A stretch of 64,000 nucleotides of DNA from Chlorobaculum parvum NCIB 8327 (GCF_000020505.1 NC_011027.1:976001-1040000); one strand, 5' to 3'. Counted from the first letter of the stretch, positions 8,494 through 17,236 are shown. Notes: generated by a model not told the origin, from the letters alone. Translations and numbers: made by a program.

Positions 8494-10260
8494 TCAGTTA
8501 ATCTGTACCATTCCGCCGCTGATCTTTGTCGTGCCGCTGCCCTTGACCTCTGTGCTGGCTCCGGAGAGTTCGGCGGTCGCCGCTCCTTCGGCCTTGAAGC
8601 CGCTCTGCGCCGAGAACTCGATGTTCGCCCCTTCGGCCTTGATGTCTCCGGTCGCTTTCAGCACGATGTCGCTTGCGCTTTCGATGGTGATGCCGTTGTC
8701 GTCGAGGGTGATTTTGTTGCCGTTCATATCCTCGACGAGAATGCCATTGTCTTCATCCGAAAGTGAGAGCTTGTTGCCGCCGGGCGTTTCGAGATGGATG
8801 ATCTTTTTATCATCATCGAAAGTGAGCATCATCTTTTCGCGGCTGACGTAGCCTTTCCGGTGGTTATCGTCCGAGGCGGTTTCCGGCGCGGGTTTTGCTG
8901 CGCTGTGGCACATGCCGAGCACCACCGGATGGCGCGGGTCGTCGCCGAGGAATCCCACGACCACCTCGTCGTTGATCTCGGGGCGGAAAAAGGTGCCGCG
9001 CTCCTCGCCGGCGTCGAGCGTGGCGAGCCGCGCCCAGACGCCTTCGTCCGCGTCGCTGATCATCGGCAGCCGCACTTTGATGCGCTCCATGCCTGCCGGG
9101 TCGCCTTCGAGCACCGTGACCACTCCCATCTGCAAGCCGCCGACGCCGGGCAAGAGACCCGCGGCGGGCAGGGGACGGAGGTTGTAGCGCTCCGGGAAGA
9201 GCTCCGGATCGAGGCCGAACTGCACATCGGTCTCCCAGTTGCCACCGCTGACCGTGTGCCGGATGCCCGAAACGTAGAGGTTGCCCTCGAACCGCGCGCC
9301 GATGCCGGTCACTTCGATCACCTGGCCGGGCACGATGGTGGCCAGACCCTGAAACCGCACCCGTCCGCGAACCTTGGCGAGCCGCTCCTTGGTTAGCCGC
9401 GCGTCCGCCCAGGCCTGAAGCTCTGGCTGGCTCAGATTTCCGCCGTGGCGGATGACGTTCGCTTCGCCACCAAGCACGTCGGCAAGGTCGCTCGGTGAAA
9501 GGTTGCCGTTGCCGGTGGTCGATGGTTCGGTGGCCTCCGTTTCCACGATCTCCTGATCAGCAGGGCTCCATGCCGACGCCGTGATTCCTGTCTCCTGCAC
9601 GCGAGCATCCAGCTCTGCATCGAGCTCCAGCACTGTTGCTCCGTAGCGCACGGTCACCGATGGTTCTGCTGAAGCATCGGGCGGGCCGACCGTCACGGAG
9701 TCATTCGAGGCCATGACCACCATGCCGTTGGCTTCGGCGCGGCAGAGCAGGAAGTCCCAGTCGGTCGATTCATACTGCACCACCGATTCTGGCTCCGGCG
9801 TGGTCGCCGCTACGTCACTTTGCAGGCCGTACGCGCCGATGATCTCCTCCATCACGTCACTATCCTTCACGTCGTTGAAGTAGCGGTTTTTGATGCCGCG
9901 GGTCATTTTGATCGCCTTGCCCCGGCACTCCACCGACAGGAAACTGCCGTTTTTTCGGATTTTCAGGCTCTGCTTGATCACAAGGCCGCTGAAAACCGAA
10001 TCATTCTGGGCGCGATAGCCGAGCTGAATTTCGATCTCTTTGCCCGGCACGAACAGCTCCTCGTCGCTTGCCTCGAAGGTGCCTTTGGAGGCCTCGCCAT
10101 CGAGAAACTGCAACACTGCCGACGGAATGCGGTTCAGCTCATGCGACACCGAGAGCGCCACGATCTGGAACCGGCCCGGAATTTCCGCGCCGTCGATCAG
10201 CACCGCAATGGTGCAGACATCCGGTGTTGCCGGGGTCGGAATGGTGTTCTCGGGGCTCAC
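8494..10260 (-). CDS. VgrG-like central spike protein (Afp8-like)
   Basis: A gp27/gp5-type spike of 588 aa if it starts at the GTG at 10258-10260. I chose this GTG because it overlaps the upstream LysM gene stop in a GTGA arrangement, and the in-frame ATG at 10392 would force a 135-nt overlap. The N-terminal ~330 residues resemble the gp27/VgrG hub (VLIDGAEIPGRFQIVALSV; VYVSGIRHTVSGG-like region). Next comes an OB-like gp5 region with a PGVGGLQMGVVTVL start and the family pattern DEVVVGFLGDDPRHPVVLG. A C-terminal beta-helix of short repeats follows (KLSLSDEDNGILVEDMNG, KITLDDNGITIES). The PAAR gene follows immediately. There is no toxin domain at the C-terminus. Confidence 0.88.
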   Translation of the reverse strand: MSPENTIPTPATPDVCTIAVLIDGAEIPGRFQIVALSVSHELNRIPSAVLQFLDGEASKGTFEASDEELFVPGKEIEIQLGYRAQNDSVFSGLVIKQSLKIRKNGSFLSVECRGKAIKMTRGIKNRYFNDVKDSDVMEEIIGAYGLQSDVAATTPEPESVVQYESTDWDFLLCRAEANGMVVMASNDSVTVGPPDASAEPSVTVRYGATVLELDAELDARVQETGITASAWSPADQEIVETEATEPSTTGNGNLSPSDLADVLGGEANVIRHGGNLSQPELQAWADARLTKERLAKVRGRVRFQGLATIVPGQVIEVTGIGARFEGNLYVSGIRHTVSGGNWETDVQFGLDPELFPERYNLRPLPAAGLLPGVGGLQMGVVTVLEGDPAGMERIKVRLPMISDADEGVWARLATLDAGEERGTFFRPEINDEVVVGFLGDDPRHPVVLGMCHSAAKPAPETASDDNHRKGYVSREKMMLTFDDDKKIIHLETPGGNKLSLSDEDNGILVEDMNGNKITLDDNGITIESASDIVLKATGDIKAEGANIEFSAQSGFKAEGAATAELSGASTEVKGSGTTKISGGMVQIN

Positions 10261-10967
10261 GATGACTTGCTCTTTTTCTCGATGGACGGAAATCTGATTT
10301 TCATGCCGGGTTCGAGCGATCGGAAGTTGTCGAGTCTGTTCGCCGCGGCTACGTCGAGATAGTACTTCGAGTTGCCGTAAATCCGGAAGCACATCAGCGG
10401 CAGGGTGTCGCCCGCCTTGACCGTCCGGATGTGGGTCAGGTCGGCGGACTGCCGGTCTTCGGATGCGGCGCGTTTCTCCTCTTCGATGCTGCTCTTGAAG
10501 GTCACTTTCGCCGTGGCGCGCAGGGGAGTGCCGTCCGGTTTGAAGAGCTTGTAGGTTATTTCAAGCTCGGTGACTCGCCCTTTGAAGATGGAGTTTTCAC
10601 CCCACACCAGCTTGAAGTGGCGAGGTTCGTGCGCGTCGCCCTTGTAGTCGATCAGCACCTCGCGGAATTTCTTCAGATCACCGGCGATGGAGTCCCGGCT
10701 CTCACCGTCGATAATGCCGGTGTTGTCGAACAGGAACTCGAAGCTCATCTCCCCGGGCTCCGAATACTCGTACTTCAACTGCTGGCCACTGGTGCCCTGT
10801 CCCTGCCCCGATTTCGAGAACTTCAGTTTGTAACTCTGGGTGTAGCTCTCGGGATTGATCAACGCCTCGACGTAGGCGTCGGCCTCTTGCTTGCCGCCGC
10901 TTTCGGCCTTCCGGGAATCGGAGAATGCCAGGATCAGCATTTTTTCAAGTTGTCCGCTCTCAGCCAT
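10257..10967 (-). CDS. LysM-domain tube/spike adaptor (Afp7/gp53-like)
   Basis: A 236-aa protein starting at the ATG at 10965-10967 (MAESGQLEKMLILAF), which overlaps the preceding TGA by one base (TGATG); the longer reading upstream is unlikely. The N-terminal two thirds are beta-rich and similar to CIS tube-end proteins (FEFLFDNTGIIDG). A C-terminal LysM-like module follows at about residues 180-230 (VKAGDTLPLMCFRIYGN; LDNFRSLEPGMKIRFP). In known particles the LysM/gp53-type protein joins the last tube ring to the spike and baseplate, and its LysM fold is not thought to act on peptidoglycan there. The spike gene overlaps its end by 4 nt (GTGA), indicating translational coupling. Confidence 0.88.
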   Translation of the reverse strand: MAESGQLEKMLILAFSDSRKAESGGKQEADAYVEALINPESYTQSYKLKFSKSGQGQGTSGQQLKYEYSEPGEMSFEFLFDNTGIIDGESRDSIAGDLKKFREVLIDYKGDAHEPRHFKLVWGENSIFKGRVTELEITYKLFKPDGTPLRATAKVTFKSSIEEEKRAASEDRQSADLTHIRTVKAGDTLPLMCFRIYGNSKYYLDVAAANRLDNFRSLEPGMKIRFPSIEKKSKSS

Positions 10968-11152
10968 CACCGTTCGCGTTTGTTTTCCATGATCTTCACC
11001 ATCTGCTCGATGCACTCGGCCACCAGCTCCTCGCGAGCTGTTTCATTGCCGGCACCTTCGGCGCTCCGGCTCACACTGTTCCGGTTGTTATCCGGCGTTC
11101 CGGATTCGTTGACCGTCACCTTGATATGCAGCTCTCTGATCTCTATTGGCAT
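10967..11152 (-). CDS. DUF5908 family CIS-associated small protein
   Basis: This 61-aa peptide starts MPIEIRELHIKVTV, the conserved beginning of the small DUF5908 proteins encoded beside CIS tube and adaptor genes. The middle is Ser/Asn/Glu-rich and probably disordered, and the C-terminus is a charged helix (REELVAECIEQMVKIMENKRER). Its stop overlaps the start of the LysM adaptor by one base. It is probably a small chaperone or structural peptide at the tube-baseplate joint. That role is inferred from gene order; the family's function is unknown to me. Confidence 0.8.
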   Translation of the reverse strand: MPIEIRELHIKVTVNESGTPDNNRNSVSRSAEGAGNETAREELVAECIEQMVKIMENKRER

Positions 11153-11157
11153 CGTGT

Positions 11158-11601
11158 TTACCCCTTCTGGACGGTGAAGTAACGGTAACTCAGTTCCATC
11201 GTTTCGATGACCACGCCGTTTTCATTGGCGTTGAAATCGCTGACGAGCCACTTTTTGGGTATGGCGTGAACCACGTTCCAGGTTTGCAGCGGCTCGCCTT
11301 TTTCGTTCAACAGGTTGACGGTCAGATCCGTGGGGCTGAACGTGCGGTCGCGGAACGCCTTGAGCGCCCAGTCGATGACGGCCGAGTCGGTCAAGAGACC
11401 GCGCTTGAGTACCAGGTCGGCATACTTCGTCCTCACCGGCAGTTTGTGCTCGAAGCGGTTCTCGCCGCCCTCCTTGAAGGTCTCGAAATCGTACTCGACC
11501 GACAGGCCTGAGACCGACTGGAAACGCGCGTCGTTCTTGTCTTTGCTGATATCAAAGACAACCCGAAAATAGAAGCCCCACGGCGGATAGTAGTCAACCA
11601 T
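11158..11601 (-). CDS. CIS inner tube protein (gp19-like), second copy
   Basis: This 147-aa T4-gp19/DUF842-type tube protein has GFYFRVVFD at the N-terminus, the loop SVSGLSVEYDFETF, VLKRGLLTDSAVIDWALKAF at about residues 66-85, and a terminal beta pair with ETMELSYRYFTVQ. Hexameric rings of such proteins stack to form the rigid tube propelled through the target membrane. It is paralogous to the adjacent upstream tube protein (14-nt gap). In related systems the second type forms the layer at the baseplate end (Afp5-like) while the first forms most of the shaft (Afp1-like). That division is likely here but unproven. Confidence 0.9.
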   Translation of the reverse strand: MVDYYPPWGFYFRVVFDISKDKNDARFQSVSGLSVEYDFETFKEGGENRFEHKLPVRTKYADLVLKRGLLTDSAVIDWALKAFRDRTFSPTDLTVNLLNEKGEPLQTWNVVHAIPKKWLVSDFNANENGVVIETMELSYRYFTVQKG

Positions 11602-11614
11602 AACGCTGTTCCGC

Positions 11615-12052
11615 TCAGACCTTCATCAGTTTCAGCCCCTCGTGCGCCAGCTCGATGCTTTCGATGGCCACCTCGTTGGCGTCGGATTTCAGGTCGGGCG
11701 CGGTGATCTTGACCGGGAAGCAGCGCGCTGCCGTCCATGCCGCAACCGGTGCGTGCTTCTCGTTGAGCAGCCGGATGGTGACGTCACGCCGGTTTTCGAC
11801 GCGCTCGTTTGCCACATCCTCAAGCCAGGTGTTGAAGTCGAAGTCGTTTTCAAACTTGCCCCGCTTGAGCGTGATGTTGCTGTTCTTGACCATGCCCGGC
11901 ATGGCGATTTTGTTGAAATCCTTGCTGTCGCTGTGGCGGTACTCGATCTTTTCGCGCTCCATCACCAGTCCGGTGACTTCGGTGAAGCTGAGTTTCGCGC
12001 CTCCCCAGTCAACCTGGAAGTGAAACCTTGGTATCGGATATTCCTGTGCCAT
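11615..12052 (-). CDS. CIS inner tube protein (gp19-like), first copy
   Basis: This 145-aa tube protein has the family pattern FHFQVDWGG, SFTEVTGLVMEREKIEYR, NITLKRGKFENDFDFNTWLEDV and a closing IESIELAHEGLKL. It lies directly after the sheath gene (57-nt gap), the usual position of the major tube subunit. The length matches Afp1/gp19 tube proteins. The second tube gene follows after 14 nt with the same architecture but limited sequence identity, consistent with specialised rings along one tube. Confidence 0.9.
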   Translation of the reverse strand: MAQEYPIPRFHFQVDWGGAKLSFTEVTGLVMEREKIEYRHSDSKDFNKIAMPGMVKNSNITLKRGKFENDFDFNTWLEDVANERVENRRDVTIRLLNEKHAPVAAWTAARCFPVKITAPDLKSDANEVAIESIELAHEGLKLMKV

Positions 12053-12109
12053 AATCGTGTGTGAGATTTATGGATTGATAAAACTGTTATCGATTTTTCA
12101 GTTCAGCGT

Positions 12110-14143
12110 TTACGATTCGGCCATCTTGTGCGAGAAGCGCAGGATGATGAACTCGGCGGGCCTGACGGCGGCCATGCCGATTTCGATGATCATGCGTCCT
12201 TCGAGGATGTCCAGCGCGGTCATGGTTTTGCCGAGGCCGACGGCGACGTAAAACGCATGTTCCGGTTTGATGCCCTGCAATGCGCCCTGGCGCCAGAGGA
12301 CGGTCAGGAAGTTCTCGATCATGGCCTGGATGCGTACCCAGGTGTTGGCGTCGTTGGGCTCGAAGACGAACTGCTCGGTCGCCTTTTTGACCGACTCTTC
12401 GACGAAGTTGAAGAAGCGCCGGACGTTAACATAGCGCCATTCGTTGTCGTTGCCTGCCAGCGTGCGGGCACCCCACACCAGCACGCCCTTGCCGGTGAAG
12501 CTGCGGATGATGTTGATCGATTTGCCGGCGTTGGCATCGACGTTGTAGTCGGCCTGCTGCTCCTGCGAAATTTTCGCGGCGGGGCTGATGACCGAGTTCA
12601 GGCTGACGTTTGCCGGCGCTTTCCAGACGCCGCGATCCGAGTCGACGGCCGCATAAACGCCCGCAATCGCGCCAGATGGCGGAAGCTGGTTGAGCGATTC
12701 GATCGCCTTGCTGACGAGGTTTTTGTAGGTGCCGAACGCGCCGAGGAGGGCGTCGTTGAACTTTTTCTCGTACTCCGCCGCGGAATTCTGCGCGAAGCGG
12801 AAGAGCGCGATGATGGAGCTGGCAGCCTGTATGGCAGCGTTTTTGGCCACGTCGGCCTGCTGCTTTTCGGTGATGCCCGAAACCGTGTACTTCGCGGTGA
12901 CTTCGGCGTTGGTTACGGCAAGGAATGCTGCCGAATCGGTATAACCCAACAGGGCGATTGCCTTACCGAGATCGGTCGTGGCGGTCGCCGGGTCGTCCGA
13001 GAAGAGGTTGATCGTGCCATTGGCCAGCACGTAGTTGTAGTTTGCGGCCAGCACGTCGAACACCGAACTTTTCAGCTTGGAGCTGCCGAGGTACTGCGTG
13101 ATGTCTTTTTTCAGGATGAAGTCTTTCGTTTCCGGAACCGACGGGTCGGGCGACGCGGTGACGACCGTCGGAAGTCCATCGATCATGTCGCTTACTTCGG
13201 CCACGATGTCGGCAAGGAGGTCATAGATGCCTTGCAACGGGGCTTCCAGAGCGGCCAGCGTTGTGGCTGCCGAGGAGTTGTAGGCGTCTGTCATCTCTTT
13301 CAGTTTGTCCGACCAGCTCTTGCCTTCACCGGCGATGGCGGTTTCAGCGTCTTTGAGCTCATCGACAGCCTCCTGTGCTTCGGTGACATCCGAAAGCATT
13401 TGCAGAATTGCGGTGTCGCTGGTAAGGCTTGCAGCTTCGATGACGTCGCCAGCCGTGTCGCCGCGCTTGAGCGTGAGGTCGCGGAAGTAGAAGTAGCGGG
13501 GAAGGCTGGTGTTGATCCACGGCCCGTAAGCCGCGCCATACTTGAGGTTGTTGATGCCGATGTTGTCGCGCAGCTGCTGCACGTCGTCGCCGAAGTCATC
13601 CGATTTGACCGTGTCGCACACCGTCACCCTGTCCTGCAGCTTGTTGCACTGCGAGAGCGCGGCAACCTGCACGTCATGCAGCTCGTTGCCCGACAGGTTC
13701 ACGGCGTCGGGGAAGAGCAGAATGGTCGGCTCGTCCTCGCTCTCGACCGCTTCGAGGCCGTCGAGGAAGTCCTGTTTGTCGAGGCTGTCGTCATAACTGC
13801 CGATCGAGACGATGTAGCAGTTGCCTCCACCGTTGGCGTAGAACATCCTGAGGCTGTCGTAGAGCAGACGGCCGCCGGTGCCGGATTGTCCGCACCCGAC
13901 ATAGTTGTTGTCCGAGTCGAGGTAGACTTCGATCTCCTGCGAAGGTCCCTCGCCGAACAGCTCGACGTACTCGGCAATGGATTCGATTTTCGTCGGTTTG
14001 TTTGTGAGCGACTCACCTTTGTTCAGCGCTTTTTCGGTGTAGCCGATAAAGGCCGGAATCGCCGTCTCCACGGGTGCAATCGAAGGTGGGAACTTCGGGA
14101 TCTCTTCGATATAGACGCCGGGGGTCTTATACGTTGTTGCCAT
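12110..14143 (-). CDS. contractile tail sheath protein with large central insertion
   Basis: This 677-aa sheath subunit starts with the hallmark MATTYKTPGVYIEEIP. The C-terminal sheath domain (about residues 500-677) contains ISPAAKIS, GVLVWGARTLAG, YVNVRRFFNFVEESV and NDANTWVRIQAMIENFLTVLW, ending in AAVRPAEFIILRFSHKM, the strand exchanged between neighbouring subunits. Residues about 60-210 form the usual outer region with GGGNCYIVSIG and AAYGPWI. Between about 215 and 480 lies a long, mainly helical, Ala/Asp-rich insertion absent from typical 350-500-aa sheaths. On energy release the sheath contracts to drive the tube. This is the only sheath gene in the window, whereas Afp/PVC loci carry three. 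Confidence 0.93.
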   Translation of the reverse strand: MATTYKTPGVYIEEIPKFPPSIAPVETAIPAFIGYTEKALNKGESLTNKPTKIESIAEYVELFGEGPSQEIEVYLDSDNNYVGCGQSGTGGRLLYDSLRMFYANGGGNCYIVSIGSYDDSLDKQDFLDGLEAVESEDEPTILLFPDAVNLSGNELHDVQVAALSQCNKLQDRVTVCDTVKSDDFGDDVQQLRDNIGINNLKYGAAYGPWINTSLPRYFYFRDLTLKRGDTAGDVIEAASLTSDTAILQMLSDVTEAQEAVDELKDAETAIAGEGKSWSDKLKEMTDAYNSSAATTLAALEAPLQGIYDLLADIVAEVSDMIDGLPTVVTASPDPSVPETKDFILKKDITQYLGSSKLKSSVFDVLAANYNYVLANGTINLFSDDPATATTDLGKAIALLGYTDSAAFLAVTNAEVTAKYTVSGITEKQQADVAKNAAIQAASSIIALFRFAQNSAAEYEKKFNDALLGAFGTYKNLVSKAIESLNQLPPSGAIAGVYAAVDSDRGVWKAPANVSLNSVISPAAKISQEQQADYNVDANAGKSINIIRSFTGKGVLVWGARTLAGNDNEWRYVNVRRFFNFVEESVKKATEQFVFEPNDANTWVRIQAMIENFLTVLWRQGALQGIKPEHAFYVAVGLGKTMTALDILEGRMIIEIGMAAVRPAEFIILRFSHKMAES

Positions 14144-14171
14144 GGTTTATCCCGTTTAGGTTGAGGTTACG

Positions 14172-15188
14172 TCAGATAAATATCTCGGAAACAAGTCTGG
14201 AAACCGCTTTCTGCTCATTCAAGTCAGCCTTGACCATGCCGGACGAGGGTTTTTTGCCGTTCGTTCCGGCGGCATTGCCGTGAAAGGTCAGGGGTAGCGG
14301 TTCAGATGAAAGGCTTTCGCTGCTGTCACGCTCGATCCATTTCCACCAGCTGTGGCGGTTTTTAAAGCGCAGGTGGAACACCGGGCACTTCGTCAGCGGT
14401 TTGCCTTCGTTGTCGATTAAGCTGAAATCGTTGTCATCGTCGCGTTTCGCCGTGAGCCTGATGAGCGCGAACAGATCGTCGGGCATATCGTCGTCGAGCT
14501 GGATGCCTTTTGCCGGGGCATCCGTTATGCCTTCTGGTGCGTCGATGTCCGGCACGTCGCGCTGGTTGGCGAAGACCGGCATGGCGGATTTATCGGCATC
14601 GAGTGTCTGCGAGGAGGGTGTGCTTCCGATCTGGTCAGCCGTTAGCTGGCAGAGTGCGCCGCTTTTTTCGAAAAGCGCTTCGACGCCATCCCCGGTCTCA
14701 AGCGCACCGATTTCGCTGGAGAGAAAACGCGTTTTATTCGCCCCGCTTCCCCTTGAAGCTCCGGTAATGTTGCTGAAGACCGGGACGTCCTCTTTGAAGC
14801 GGTAGCGGGTGCTTTTGTCAGCAGTGTAGCATTCGTGGAGTGCCTGTGGCCGGAAGGTCAGCGCCGTGTAGTTGAAAAAGTCTGAGGACGCAGGCGTCAG
14901 CATCCACTCCAGAACGGTCTCCTGTGGTATAACGGCGTCATCAGGCACGGCTACAAGGAAGCCGCGCTTCGTCTGGTGCCATGTCGCCCCGCAAGCCTTC
15001 AAGGTTTTTTTTGCTTTTTCAGTCGGCTCGATTTGAATCCATGCGGTGATGTCATAGTCGATGAGATAGCGCTCCTGCTCTTCGTCCGAAAGATTGTCGA
15101 ACAGCGTCGATCCCTTGTCCAGCCAGTAGTGGTGGAGCAGCCAAACCTCCAGCAGCCGGGAGTATTTCTGTTTGCGGCGTTCGCTCAT
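14172..15188 (-). CDS. CIS-cluster protein of unknown function between cap and sheath genes
   Basis: A 338-aa soluble protein with no recognised motif. The N-terminal ~100 residues are rich in aromatic residues (LLEVWLLHHYWLDKG; WIQIEPTEKAKKTLKACGA; RGFLVAVPDDAVI) and probably form a folded domain. The middle (residues ~130-240) is low-complexity Ser/Asp/Thr-rich and likely flexible. The C-terminal ~80 residues have a second folded segment (HLRFKNRHSWWKWIERD) and a predicted terminal helix. It sits between the cap gene (10-nt gap) and the sheath gene (28-nt gap), so it is co-transcribed with the structural genes. An assembly or baseplate accessory role is inference; Afp/PVC loci have no gene in this position. 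Confidence 0.7.
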   Translation of the reverse strand: MSERRKQKYSRLLEVWLLHHYWLDKGSTLFDNLSDEEQERYLIDYDITAWIQIEPTEKAKKTLKACGATWHQTKRGFLVAVPDDAVIPQETVLEWMLTPASSDFFNYTALTFRPQALHECYTADKSTRYRFKEDVPVFSNITGASRGSGANKTRFLSSEIGALETGDGVEALFEKSGALCQLTADQIGSTPSSQTLDADKSAMPVFANQRDVPDIDAPEGITDAPAKGIQLDDDMPDDLFALIRLTAKRDDDNDFSLIDNEGKPLTKCPVFHLRFKNRHSWWKWIERDSSESLSSEPLPLTFHGNAAGTNGKKPSSGMVKADLNEQKAVSRLVSEIFI

Positions 15189-15198
15189 GGTTTGGGGC

Positions 15199-15816
15199 TC
15201 AGGATTTGTGGCTGAAATCGGTGACGATCTCCGTAATCAGGCCGCTTTCATGCTGCCGGGAGGCGAACTTCAGGTCGAGCATGCGCATCCAGTAGATCAC
15301 GAAAGGGTACTGTTTGCCGCCGAGCGTTCCCCAGAGGTGGTTCACCTCCTCCATCGACGGAGAGTAGAGATCGAAAATCATCTTGAACGATTCGAGGCGG
15401 TCGAGGCTGTTGGCCGGAGCGTCGCTGGTGATCGAGGCCGGAGCGACGTTGTCCTGCGTGAAGTGGTTTCTGAACTGGAAAAAGCGGATGACCCTTGAGA
15501 GTTGTAACAGGCCGCCGGTATAGCTTTTATTCGGGGCGATGATGAGAATCTGGAAATTGAGGAACACGGGCGGGTTTTCATACAGCGCTTTCAGCGCGCT
15601 CTCGTCCCGCACATAGTTCGGCTGGTTCTTGAGGGTTTTTTCTTCCCGGATATTGATGACCGAACAGATGACCGAGTCGCGCGAAAGGGCCGAACCTGAT
15701 GAGTCGAATCCGTCGGAGGGATTGCCCAGCGCCGCGTTGCCCGATCCCGTGCCATAGATGTCATCGAGATGCGCATTCAGTTCGTTGACCACGATGGACA
15801 GGCCGTGTGAAATCAT
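15199..15816 (-). CDS. DUF4255 / Pvc16-type tube terminator (cap) protein
   Basis: This 205-aa protein fits the Pvc16/DUF4255 N-terminal family in length and pattern: an N-terminal helix MISHGLSIVVNELNAHL, then SVINIREEKTLKNQPNY, PPVFLNFQILIIAPNK, QLSRVIRFFQ and an ending with YPFVIYWMRMLDLKF. In Afp/PVC particles this protein forms a hexameric cap that ends the tube and sheath at the distal tip. Here it is the first gene of the operon rather than the last, as in several non-Afp CIS clusters. An AGAGGG element lies about 8 nt before the ATG. A 505-nt gene-free region upstream probably holds the operon promoter. Confidence 0.85.
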   Translation of the reverse strand: MISHGLSIVVNELNAHLDDIYGTGSGNAALGNPSDGFDSSGSALSRDSVICSVINIREEKTLKNQPNYVRDESALKALYENPPVFLNFQILIIAPNKSYTGGLLQLSRVIRFFQFRNHFTQDNVAPASITSDAPANSLDRLESFKMIFDLYSPSMEEVNHLWGTLGGKQYPFVIYWMRMLDLKFASRQHESGLITEIVTDFSHKS

Positions 15817-16321
15817 GGGGAGCCCTCTGGATTTGTCTTTTCTGCGATTCGTTTCGTGTTTCGGGTTTTCAGGAACCCCTCACGATTTTCCGAATGCGTT
15901 TTTTTGTTGCATTGGCAGGCATGGTCAGGTTTCATGCGCCGTATGCTCGATGTCCGGCAGTGATGGCGAATATGATGGAAAAACGATATTCGCGCTTCGG
16001 GGTTACCGGGCAGCAATGCCAGTCAGCTCTAACTCGAAAGAACAGCGTTTGATTGAAAACCATCGTACGATACAACCAGCATACGGATAACTATAAATGC
16101 TGGATTTCGTTGTGGTTGAGTGGCTGTATCTACCAATACAAAAAGCTACCATTATCACTGCTTGTGTCAAAATGGAAAAACCGGACGCGAGCCCGGCTCT
16201 CTATGTGAAATACAGGTTGGACGGTTGAGTTTGCTCAAAAAAACTTTATGAATATGTATATGTGCGGAAGATTTTTTTTGTTGCTTCGGGCAACGTAGTG
16301 ATTTGCAAACAGCAGTGAGGT
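15817..16321. other. gene-free region upstream of the CIS operon
   Basis: I see no convincing gene in these 505 nt. The stretch is AT-rich compared with its flanks, and short readings on both strands lack family features or ribosome sites. It probably contains the promoter and leader of the minus-strand CIS operon and the 3' end of the trmH transcript. I could not place a reliable -35/-10 pair. A small hairpin (GGGTT/AACCC, minus strand) lies near 15874-15889. Confidence 0.5.
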
Positions 16322-16987
16322 CTATTCCGCAACATCGCCTGTGTGGAATGAGCCCTGCTCGTCAAGTTGCGGATAAGGTTTACCCTGTTCGCGCAACACA
16401 GCGCTCAGGCGAGGGTAGGCGTATTCGAACAGCAGGCGCTCGAACTCTGCGTCGCTGAAGTGCCGTGAGTCGTACAAGTCGGCCGCCTTGCGCTGCCGTT
16501 GTGCTTCGAACAAAATCAGGGCTGCCGCGACCGAGACGTTCAGCGATTCAACCATGCCGAACATGGGAATGTACACGAAATGGTCGGCCAGGTTCATCGC
16601 CTCTTCGGACGGGCCGGTCAGCTCTTCGCCCATCACGATGGCTGTCGGACGGGTGTAGTCGATCGAGCGGAAGTCGACCGCATCGGGCCGGTAGGTGGCG
16701 ACGAGAATCTGCATGCCCGCTTCCCGGATCTTTTCGCCGACCGGCACGATCGAATCGCTCAGGCCGACCTTGACCCAGCGGCTTGCGCCGGCGGCGGTGT
16801 GCTGCTTGGTTCTGATCGAGGAGCGCCGGGAGATGGCGTGCACCTGGTGGATGCCGACCGCGTCGCAACTCCGGATGATGGCCGCCAGGTTGTGCGGCTT
16901 GTTGACGTTGTCCATGACGAGCGTCAGGTCGGTCTGGCGCCTTTCAAGAAGCTGGTGGATTTTCTGAAATCGTTCGGGGGCTATCAA
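16322..16987 (-). CDS. trmH: tRNA (guanosine-2'-O-)-methyltransferase TrmH
   Basis: A 221-aa SPOUT-class methyltransferase predicted to methylate the 2'-O of G18 in the tRNA D-loop using S-adenosylmethionine. The three SpoU motifs are present: motif 1 NVNKPHNLAAIIRSCDAVG near residue 27, motif 2 AIVMGEELTGPS near residue 135, and motif 3 IPMFGMVESLNVSVAAAL near residue 155, which forms the trefoil-knot cofactor pocket. A C-terminal charged extension with EYAYPRL resembles the TrmH-type C-terminal region. The length is normal for bacterial TrmH. It reads towards the CIS operon and appears to be a stand-alone gene. A related rRNA-specific SpoU enzyme is possible but less likely given the short N-terminus. 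Confidence 0.88.
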   Translation of the reverse strand: MIAPERFQKIHQLLERRQTDLTLVMDNVNKPHNLAAIIRSCDAVGIHQVHAISRRSSIRTKQHTAAGASRWVKVGLSDSIVPVGEKIREAGMQILVATYRPDAVDFRSIDYTRPTAIVMGEELTGPSEEAMNLADHFVYIPMFGMVESLNVSVAAALILFEAQRQRKAADLYDSRHFSDAEFERLLFEYAYPRLSAVLREQGKPYPQLDEQGSFHTGDVAE

Positions 16988-17236
16988 GGGCGTTGGGTTT
17001 CGTTAAATGAAGCCTTCCAAACAAGAAAGCCTTTTTTCGTAAAATCTTCAATCAGATCAGGGGAGCGGGTTTCCCGAAGTGGCCGTTGATGCTATATTAT
17101 GAGCGTTTTGGCCGTGCTCAATAGTGCTCTTTTTCCGGCAGGGGATTCGAGAACCATTGAGCGTTTCCGGAGGTTAAAAATCATAAAGCCTGTATGAGTT
17201 ATCGCTAACGCAGGCAGTACGAACATTATTGCCTAT

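Noticed and set aside
12128-14164. 678-codon plus-strand open frame opposite the sheath gene
   Set aside because: It mirrors the sheath gene codon for codon, has no family features, is rich in Arg/Asp/Val in the way of antisense frames of GC-biased genes, and the minus-strand gene is unambiguous.
1-15816. Type VI secretion system or prophage interpretation of the tail-like cluster
   Set aside because: No TssB/C, TssJ/L/M or ClpV-type genes and no head, portal, terminase, integrase or lysis genes are in view; DUF4255, DUF5908 and LysM adaptor genes point to an eCIS-type cluster.
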